The notes under the pieces: generated by a model
The model's database searches: none
What the model was told of the DNA's origin: nothing
Seen by the model: only the letters and a program-made list of their open reading frames with translations
Translations under genes and position numbers: made by a program
Assembly (NCBI GenBank): GCA_037783545.1
Contig: JBBELK010000308.1
Location: forward strand, 2,108,001-2,172,000
Length of the DNA: 64,000 nucleotides
Source of the DNA: Henricia sp. BOLD:AAB3569
Lineage: Eukaryota > Echinodermata > Asteroidea > Spinulosida > Echinasteridae
Direction of reading: 5' to 3'
Shown here: positions 56,480 to 64,000 of the stretch, piece after piece
Layout of the letters: every line of letters begins with the position of its first letter
How positions within the stretch are numbered: the first letter of the stretch is position 1

Positions 56480-58053
56480 ATGGAGCATGCGATTATTGCC
56501 CTGCTACTTATGCTGTTAACTGTTTCAGATGTTGGTAAGGAAAAAGAAGTGAACAAAATTACATTACCCCGGCCCAGCCCGCAGTCATGGCAGTGCTAGT
56601 GCTGGCCTCCTGTCAGCGGTCAGTGTGACCATGGAGGTACCTCCATGGTACCACTGGCCTGTCATGCCTAGGCAGTAGGCTAAGTCAGTAAATGTATTTC
56701 CAGATAGCTGAAAGTACAGCCTTAGGCCTTTTTTTTTTACTAAAATGATATGATTAAAAGTCCTCCTATACTTTCAGTAGACCTATTTTTTTCCCTATCA
56801 AAATACGTGGCTCCAAACGAAATTTTTAACCAAGTCTTTTCACAGGAAACTGCTATTTTTGGATAAAATCAAAATCTCTGTGTTATACAAAGGCCCTACC
56901 GCCCTTGCCGTAAATACTCTCAAAACTTGCGTACACACGTCCTTGAAAACCGAATCATTCAAGAGAAATCATAGCACATGTCACTCCATTCATTTACCCG
57001 TCCAAACTATATTTTCAAGAGGGCGCTATTCACAATCAATGGTTGAGTTTGGGCGGTCTATTCGTGACACGGGCCCGAATGGCAGGAACGAACTAATATG
57101 CACAGTGACACTGGACGTAATGAAAAACACTAAATAAATATTTGTTTTTGCAAATTAGTAAAAAGTTTAGAGTGCTATGCGTGCCGAGACTGTCAGCCAG
57201 ATTTCATGGAGGATAGGACGGGAATCGTAACAGAGATTTGCCGTCGGAATCCCCTGGATCGACAGGATGAGCTCCTCAGATGCAGCAAGCATGTGGAGAA
57301 GGATGGAAGTAAGTTGACTTTTAGTTTTAGAAGGCTAAAAGTGAATTTTTGACATTTACATGTGGACGGAATGATTCACTTTTAGCTAATTTGCTATTTA
57401 CTCCCGATCGCTCTGTTGACTATTGCCACATGTACATGTCCTTTCTCGTCAAAGTAAAAACTTAACCCTAACTCGGGGGAGTGTGTAAAATCGTATTGAT
57501 TTTTGTTTTTGGGGTGGGGGGGGTAGAGGGAGGTGGTGTCAGGATTGAATAGTGTTGGGGCTCACCACCAAATTGTTTACCATTAAATTAAATTCAGGAA
57601 AATTAAATTCAGGAAAGTAAAAGACCGTAAAGATATGTTTAATAGACCTTATGCACGGCAGCCATGACAGAGGACAGGTTTTCATATTTAAATGATGTGA
57701 CAATAGACCCACAAAGTGCCTACTCGTGCATGACGCACTGTGACAATGTGACTGCCCTCTGTCATGGCCGCCGTGCAGAAGGTCTATACACAATGCGTCG
57801 TCTTAATTTTAATTTTTACTCATTTTAATTTTGTTTTTTAAAAGAAATCAACAGGGGCTGCTCTATAGTTCAGGACTGTGCATTACATGAAGGGATCAGT
57901 AAATGCTCTGACGACACCACTGGAACATACGTCATTGAGACATCGTGTGAAATCTGCTGCGAGGGCAACAAATGTAACGCCGCAACAACAAAAAATGCAA
58001 ACCTCACCCTCTTTCTCTTTCTGGCTTTATTATTGGCCCTTTTCTATGCATAA
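56480..58053 (+). CDS. Ly6/uPAR-type three-finger GPI-anchored protein, 3 exons
   Basis: Small secreted-type surface protein. Exons 56480-56534, 57171-57308 and 57845-58053 join in phase 1 twice to give 133 aa. Exon 1 is a signal peptide (MEHAIIALLLMLLTVSDVG). Exon 2 opens ECYACRDC, the usual Ly6 start, and exon 3 has RGCSIVQDC and ends the fold with CEICCEGNKCNAA, the CC-x5-CN signature. A hydrophobic C terminus (NLTLFLFLALLLALFYA) follows, as in GPI-anchored proteins. The phase requires the acceptor AAAG at 57844; the AG ten bases downstream would give an early stop. Function within the family (receptor modulation, adhesion, channel binding) cannot be told. Intron 2 contains two MITEs. Confidence 0.9.
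57326..57392. repeat. Mini-hairpin related to the arm of the 39710 element
   Basis: TTTTAGAAGGCTAAAAGTGA, then a short loop, then ATTCACTTTTAGCTAA: nearly the same as the single arm of the 9-bp-duplication element at 39714-39780. It stands alone here in intron 2 of the Ly6-type gene. Confidence 0.8.
57645..57784. mobile_element. TA-flanked MITE, GGCGGCCATGAC family, best copy
   Basis: GACCTTATGCACGGCAGCCA and its inverse TGGCCGCCGTGCAGAAGGTC are flanked by TA (57643-57644, 57785-57786). Inner CATGACAGAGGACAG / CTGCCCTCTGTCATG also pair. Other copies: 3840-3990, 6415-6505, 10010-10135. It ends 60 bp before exon 3 of the Ly6-type gene. Confidence 0.85.
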
Positions 58054-60040
58054 TCAGGGGCGGATCCAGAAATTTTTCCAGGAGGGGGTTTTTTGCACCA
58101 GGGAGGGGTTTTGACCGTCATATTTTTATGTCCGCTTGTTTCAGGCAGGCGGACACACAAACAAATGCATTACATTATATTTTTTGGTGTCGGAGCAGGG
58201 AGGGGTTTTGACCCCCAAAACACACCCTCTGGATCCGCGCCTGATAATTTGGTATGAATTCCATTCACTGGTCGCCACTGAGATGCTGTGTGTTAAATCT
58301 ATGGAACAGGGCAGAAAAAAGTATTTTCAAGGAAATTGTTGAATGTTTTTCACTCCTAAATTCACTTCCCTTTAAAATATTAACACATTTTTGGTGGTGA
58401 TTATAATTGAGTCATTATAAGGAGAATAAGTTGCTACCAGCAAATATAATTCTTTCCTTGTGATCATTTTACCAACGACGCGCGCTTCTTGTTCCTGCAG
58501 TTGCATGTTTAACTTTCAAACATAATTCCAGTGTTTGTCTGAATTTCAAAATTCAACTAATCATTGAGTTGAACAAATTGTGCTAGATGAGTCGTTTTAA
58601 ACTAAAGAAACAAATTTCTGATGAACTTCTCAACTCTTACCCATTTTAGCAGTAGAGGACTTTTGGGCTGGGTCTTGGAGAAATTAATTTAAAGCCACAG
58701 CCTTCGTAAAATTCCCTCCCCGGTGAGTCAATCGCAAAATGAAGCTGTGTTTTTCTGGTAGTTAACAGAATGGTTTTTATCAAGCAGTGAAATGACATAC
58801 ATGTAATTCCTCTGCAAAATATATTCATAGGCTGAAGCAGACAGGGTACTTCTATATTTTCTACTAGATACATGTATTCATCTTTTATTATTAATATTTT
58901 TGTACACAAAGCCAAAGACGTCTTTGACATTTTGCTCAATGGTCCCCCGTTATTTAAGAAACCTTTCCCCTTCTATTTTCCAAAATTTTAATCTTTATAC
59001 CGTTTCCTCAAAGAACAGACATTCACATTGAGAACACTATCTGAATCATCAGTGTTTTATTTGTAGGTGTAACACTTTTCCTTATAGAATTTTAAGCTGT
59101 GAGAATTTTTATACAGTATAATCAAAATCATCAAACATTCTGGCATTTGTTGCAATAGGTTTTGTGTGGATTTTAAGGCTGATACATAAATACGGATACT
59201 GTTTCATTGACCTCTTTATTTCTCTGTGGCTACCGAGAATAAAAAGAATGTGCCATTTGTAAAGTTACAAAACAGCCGCCGGGTCGTGCTCTTCGATCGG
59301 TATAAATTTTTCATAAGCAAGTTTTGCTCAATTTTAGTCACGGCTATTCCGTTTTTGAATGCTTGCAAATCGTGTATTCAACAATATTTATTTTTTTAAA
59401 TCGGGGTGTTCCCTAATTTTAGTCGTAAAATGTTCGTATTTCTACAGAACAGTTTTCACTATAGTATCGAGACGCATAGGCCTAAATGCTTTTTAACTTT
59501 GCTGAAATTATCTTTGTACATCTTCAGTCTCGGTCATTCAGTTTTTGAAGGTTTTTATATTTGGCGTATTGTCTTTACTAAGATTTTTTTTTAAAGGTGT
59601 TACTTTCTAACAACTTTAAAATTGTTTAGTATTTCTAAGAGCTTTATTTTCTACGACACGCATATAGGTCTTTCCATATTTGAAAAGAGTCAATAATCCC
59701 TTTCAGGTGTCTTTAGTTTATCTTAGAATTAAAGAAATTTCCTTGTACTGTTCTCAGGAGATAACTTTTGCCCAAAAGGTAAAAAATTGCTGCCACAACA
59801 TGCATTTTTGAAAAGGTTGTGTACAAATTTCCCTTTATACGTATGTAACGTGGACAAACCAATTGTGACATTTTTTTCTGTCTTTGTTACATACGTAATA
59901 GGACAATTTGTGCTTGTGTTTTTTACAAATGTATGTTGTAAGACTATTTTTCTTACTCCTTGGTGCAAAAGTTATTTCCTCAGTGTAGCTGCATAATTTA
60001 AAGATAAAATGGTATTTTCCTTAAACTGAAATTTAAGGAA
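58054..60040. other. No gene identified; 3' flank of the Ly6-type gene
   Basis: AT-rich DNA with short frames only. GGGGCGGATCCAGAAATTTT (58060) and TCTGGATCCGCGCCTGATAA (58230) form inverted ends of a likely MITE (about 58055-58248). The segment 58460-58555 (TGATCATTTTACCAACGACG...) is repeated at 61613-61705. Confidence 0.5.
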
Positions 60041-60046
60041 AATAAT

Positions 60047-60313
60047 ATTGGAATCGATAGCTTGGATGATTTTGAAATACCTTTTCCATTGACATTTCCG
60101 TCGCAAATGTTGCATTTCCATAAATATTATGTGTTTTTGTCACGCCACACAAATGTGTGAAACTGCGTGATGATCCGTTTGGTTTCTGGCCGGTCACTTT
60201 GCGTGCAGTCATATGCAATTTTATTTCGTGATTTTTCTCTAAAACTAAGCCTTTGCGACGGAAATGTATGCAAGTATTCATATTCTAAAATCATCCAAGC
60301 TATCGATTCCAAT
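60047..60313. mobile_element. Inverted-repeat element, ATTGGAATCGATAGC ends
   Basis: ATTGGAATCGATAGCTTGGA and its inverse TCCAAGCTATCGATTCCAAT bound 267 bp; inner TTTCCGTCGCAAATG / CGACGGAAATG also pair. Related words occur in 17480-17880 (AATCGATAGCTTATT, CTTCCGTCGCAAATG). No certain target duplication. Confidence 0.75.
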
Positions 60314-60839
60314 AATTACTTTCGTCAAATTCCAGTTGTGACATAAACTAAAAAAACACCGATAAAATTAAGACATTTGAAGTGAACTAGGACCGAAGAT
60401 TTTTGTATGTCACATAAATGTACCCCATTACTGTGAAAAGACATATGCTTTTTAGCTTTGCTAAAATTTTCTTCGTACAACTTTAATCTCTCCAGCCTTT
60501 AAATGTTTGCTAAATCGTGTGTAATATCTTCAAAAAGACGTTTTCATTCGAAGCAGGGTGTTCCTTTTTTACTAACTTATGTCATATTGCTTTCGTATTT
60601 TTACAAAACAGTTTCATTCACTGTAAATAGTGATATTAGAAGAGTATAGTCCTTTAATTTTAACTTGCTGAAATTATCGTTGTTGTATTCATGCTTCTTG
60701 TACATATTTGATACCTTTTTCTATACAGTGTTATACTTTTTCATTATACTTGTATAGATCTAAGCGTACTCTTCTGTATATATTAGCAGGCGAGCATTAT
60801 TTGGAAGTACAATGTATGTTTAGCAGTCTCGGGTGATAT

Positions 60840-62530
60840 TTTATATTACTATACCTCATAAATTTTCATCAGGCAGCCGCGGTATTTCGTTGGTCCATTC
60901 CAGCAACTCAGACGTGTGATAGTTTATATATATACCTCATGCGTATATTCCCGTCATCTGATTGGTTAAAAGTGGGGGCATTGAATCAGCTAGACCCGGC
61001 GCGTGTAGAATTATGACTATGCCCGTGGGCGCGGCATAGTCATTTAGCGGGTTCCGGACGCGCGCATAACCTGTGTAGCATAGCTGTGCACCAACTATGC
61101 AGCTGCGCGCTTCACGTAAACATTCATCAGGACGGTAATGGCGGAATCTTGACGAAGTCGTTTTGTCCTCTGTCGTAGATGATGAAGTCCTTAAGAAAGT
61201 AAGAGAAGTGGCCTACAGTGAAAACTGTGTCAGGTGAAATGTGCTAAGTGCCAGGTGATTATGCTACAATATTTTGCTGTAAATATACAACATTTCCGCC
61301 GTAGACCAGCTTCTGAAATCGAAACTCGAAGAACCACTGTCATGACTGTATGATGTATCGTTACTTTTAACCAACCAGATGACAAAAAACTACACATTCG
61401 GTATACATGTATAAAACAAATATTTACTGCTGTTTATTCGGGTCGTAAGATTATAGGCCCTCGGTGATCTCGAAGCCATGACTATGCGCCTCGGGGCATA
61501 GTCATGGCTTCTAGATCACCTTGGGCCTATAATCTCAACCATGCCCCTCATTGCAGTCAATATTTGTATACTAACAAACGTACTATCGCACAGCCTAGAT
61601 TTGTTCCAGTACACCTGATCATTTTACCAACGACGTGCGCTTCTTGTTCGTGCAGTTGCATTTTCAACTTTCAAACATAATTCCAGTGTTTGTCTGAATT
61701 TAAAAATTATTATTCTGTTCCATAATTATGTCTTCTTAAATTGAAAAGAATGTTTTAGTTTAACCAAATACTGCACGATCAAAAACATGATGGAATGGAC
61801 CAATGAAATACCGTGGCCACCTAATTATTATTTATGAGGTATAGTAAAACAAATACAACATGGTTTTCATGGGAGATAGTATACAAATAGACTACAATGA
61901 GGGGCATGGTTAAGATTATGCCCTCGGTGATCTCGAAGCCATGACTGCCCCGAGGCGGAGGCCGAGGGGCATAGTCATGGCTTCGAGATCATCGAGGGCC
62001 TATAATCTTAACCATGACCCGAATAAACAGCAGTCAATATTTGTTTTATATACCGAATGTTTAGATTTGTGTCATCTGGTTGGTTAAAAGTAACGATGTC
62101 ACAGTCATGACAGTGGTGTTTCGATTTCGGAAGCTGGTCTACGGCGGAAAAGTTGTATATTTACAGTAAAAAATTGTAGCATAATCACCTGGCACTTTAG
62201 TAACACATTTTACCTGACACAGTTTTCACTGTAGGCCACTTCTCTTATTTTCTTAAGGACGTCATCATCTGCGACAGACGACAAAACGACTTCGTCGAGA
62301 TTCCGCCATTACCGTCCTGCTTAATGTTTACGTGAAGCGCCCAGCTGCATATAGTTGGTGCACAGCTATGCTAATATTAACACATGTAATGCGCGCGCCG
62401 GAACCCGCTAAATGACTATGCCCAGGGCATGGCAAAGACTATGCCCGGTGGGCATATATACGCGCCGGGTCTAGCTGATTCAATGCCCCCACTTTTAACC
62501 AATCAGATAACAGGAATCTATGCATGAAGT
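60840..62530. repeat. Large compound foldback, arms of ~600 bp
   Basis: The left arm (about 60935-61550) and right arm (about 61900-62530) are inverse copies with small indels: CAGCTAGACCCGGCGCG / CGCGCCGGGTCTAGCTG, GACTATGCCC, GGAACCCGCTAAATGACTA, and CAATATTTG blocks. Inside each arm is a second hairpin with GCCATGACTATGC...CCTCGGGGCATAGTCATGGC. An outer pair joins 60843-60905 to 61793-61853 (ATACCTCATAAAT; GGTCCATTCCA). The central 61560-61890 contains a copy of 58460-58555. No coding frame. Confidence 0.85.
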
Positions 62531-62539
62531 ATACATGTA

Positions 62540-62660
62540 TAATGAAAACTAATGACCCCTCGGTGTTGGATGATTGGCACTATCTCCCTCGGCTTACGCC
62601 TCGGGAGATAGTGCCAACCATCCAACACCTCCGGGTCGTTAGTTTTCACTATCTTCCATC
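62540..62660. repeat. GC-rich hairpin, CCTCGG loop type
   Basis: TGAAAACTAATGACCC...GGTGTTGGATGATTGGCACT and the inverse AGTGCCAACCATCCAACACC...GGGTCGTTAGTTTTCA form about 50-bp arms around CTCCCTCGGCTTACGCCTCGGGAG. The loop word resembles the hairpin tips at 61490 and 61950. Confidence 0.85.
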
Positions 62661-63490
62661 AAACCTGCATGTTGTATTTGTACACTGAATGTGCATTTAG
62701 AAACGAGGCTGTGGTAATAAAGAGCTATTAAATCGATTTTTGAAACGGGGTGCAAGTTGGTTTATTTGTTGCAGAAGCAGGGTTGTAACGAGGCCTCCCT
62801 TTGCTCGAGTCCCAAGTCAAGTCAAACTGCATTGATCGAGTCTCAAGTCAAGTCAAATGGCCTTCGAGTCCCAAGTCAAATACATGTTATGTATATTCAA
62901 TTAGTAATCACGACTGTCACAGTAAACTAATGTCAAAATGAGTCAGACTAAACGCTGTTCAAAACTTGCATTCACGCAGGGTATTTTTGTTGCTCTAGCC
63001 GAGAATGCTCTATATGTTAAAATAAAGTTTTGTCTTGGGTTCCTGAAGTGCTAAAAATGACCCAAAAAGTGTGATTTTATTTTTGGCAGACTCGAGACAA
63101 AGAGTCAAGTCATATGAGGTTCAAGTCTCAAGTCAAGTCATGTCATTGGAGGTTCGAGTGTCAAGTCGTAACCGGGACGGCTTAACTGTTTGTCTCACGG
63201 CTTCGTGAGGCAAAAAACGCAGCAAAATTCCACCGCACACCGTCACGGTGAGCCAAGTGTGAGCAAACGGCCACGAATGACCGTTTGCTGAGCAAAATAC
63301 CTCACGTGTGTGGCGGGCTATAGACTAGTGTGTACGTCTCATTTCAGGTCACACTTCCGGAGACCTGTCAGGGAATGCAATAGGGTTTTAACATTGTGAC
63401 GATATTTTTTTATTTTTTTTTTCACCTTATCGTACCGCGTTTGTAAGCGCTCAAACGCCAATAAATAGGAAAATGAGCTTAAAATCTATC
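62660..63490. repeat. AAGTCAAGTC-rich repeat and spacer
   Basis: GAGTCCCAAGTCAAGTCAAA-type words recur at 62800-62880 and again at 63100-63165 (AGTCTCAAGTCAAGTCA) around about 220 bp of unique DNA, in inverse order of flanking words (GGGTTGTAACGAGGCC / GTCGTAACCGGGACGG). It is probably another dispersed element. No gene seen. Confidence 0.5.
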
Positions 63491-63639
63491 GATTCAATCA
63501 ATAAGTAGAAGAAAATGTTGTCCGAACTTTAAACAAATAAAAACGTTCAATCTTTTGTTTCCGGTTTGCAAGTACATTTGCGAAGTACGGCCCTCCGGCT
63601 TGGTGCATCTGAGAAGCATTAACGAGGCTAAACAAATAC

Positions 63640-63857
63640 CTGGTTTGAACGACATCTTGGACGTTCACTAGGCCTACTGTTGAGAGTAGGTCAAACCAAC
63701 ACCAAAAAGCCCAAACAAATAAAGTACACATGGTCAGGAAAATCGATAACTTTTGAAAACGGCCATAATACGTCGTGATCATCGATATATAATCACTGGA
63801 TGAAGTATGCAATAGCAGTTGGCTATACAAGAATTGAAGCCATGCGCCGGCCGCCAT
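63640..63857 (-). CDS. First coding exon of an unrecognised membrane protein
   Basis: ATG at 63857-63855 sits in a good context (ACAATGGCGGCC) and opens 72 codons ending at donor AG|GTATTT in phase 2. It reads MAAGAWLQFLYSQLL, then a strongly hydrophobic aromatic stretch LSIFLTMCTLFVWAFWCWF that is a probable membrane helix. I do not recognise the family and found no following exon on the minus strand before 58 kb; repeats fill that space. Confidence 0.6.
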
Positions 63858-64000
63858 TGTACCCCATGAACAATGCTTGGCCTAGACTGCCCCCCGGTCC
63901 ATACGATCGCTTGCATTCCACTTCTGGTTCCGAAAAACGTGTCTTGTGAGTTAGTTGTATTTCCAGCCGTAGAAACCAGCGCGAAGTGCGAGTTGCTTTT

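Overview
The window looks like nuclear DNA of an animal. Genes are split into short exons with GT-AG introns, and introns and intergenic DNA are packed with small inverted-repeat transposons, tRNA-derived SINEs and minisatellites. The protein families (adhesion GPCR with a C-type lectin head, API5, POLR1F, a GPI-anchored Ly6-type protein), the compact exons and the repeat style suggest a marine invertebrate deuterostome, most likely an echinoderm. That is inference from gene content only; I could not run a search. I saw no rRNA, CRISPR, operon or bacterial feature, and no recognisable retroviral, LTR or Polinton copy.

Layout. 1-11.4 kb (perhaps to 14.2 kb), minus strand: a many-exon adhesion G-protein-coupled receptor running off the left edge, with lectin-like domain, two FN3 domains, Ser/Thr stalk, GAIN domain, GPS and transmembrane helices 1-6; helix 7 lies outside. 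12-17 kb: a possible orphan exon, several miniature transposons and the API5 upstream region. 17.08-33.40 kb, plus strand: complete API5 in 12 coding exons (615 aa). Its introns hold an 877-bp hAT-type element, a TTAA-type element nested in a SINE, a 13-copy tandem array of its own exon-9 splice donor, and a 1.8-kb CAGGG-ended element. 33.4-36.4 kb: tail-to-tail spacer with a tandem duplication. 36.36-41.48 kb, minus strand: complete POLR1F (RNA polymerase I stalk subunit) in 4 exons (496 aa), with two 0.5-kb elements that have 9-bp target duplications in intron 1. 42.05-48.37 kb: a 6.3-kb inverted-repeat element with a perfect 9-bp target duplication, itself holding a 2.0-kb element of the same type and a hAT-like MITE. 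49.7-55.8 kb: a poorly resolved plus-strand gene candidate and a long ~60-bp minisatellite split by a 2.2-kb element. 56.48-58.05 kb, plus strand: a complete three-exon Ly6/TFP-type GPI-anchored protein (133 aa). 58-63.4 kb: gene-poor DNA with a large foldback structure. 63.64-63.86 kb, minus strand: first coding exon of an unrecognised membrane protein.

The genes do not form one pathway. API5 (nuclear survival/mRNA factor) and POLR1F (rRNA transcription) are housekeeping genes transcribed toward each other; the receptor and the Ly6 protein are cell-surface proteins. The most unusual features are the amplified exon-intron junction in API5 and the family of 9-bp-duplication inverted-repeat elements, including one nested inside another and carrying an unrecognised reading frame.
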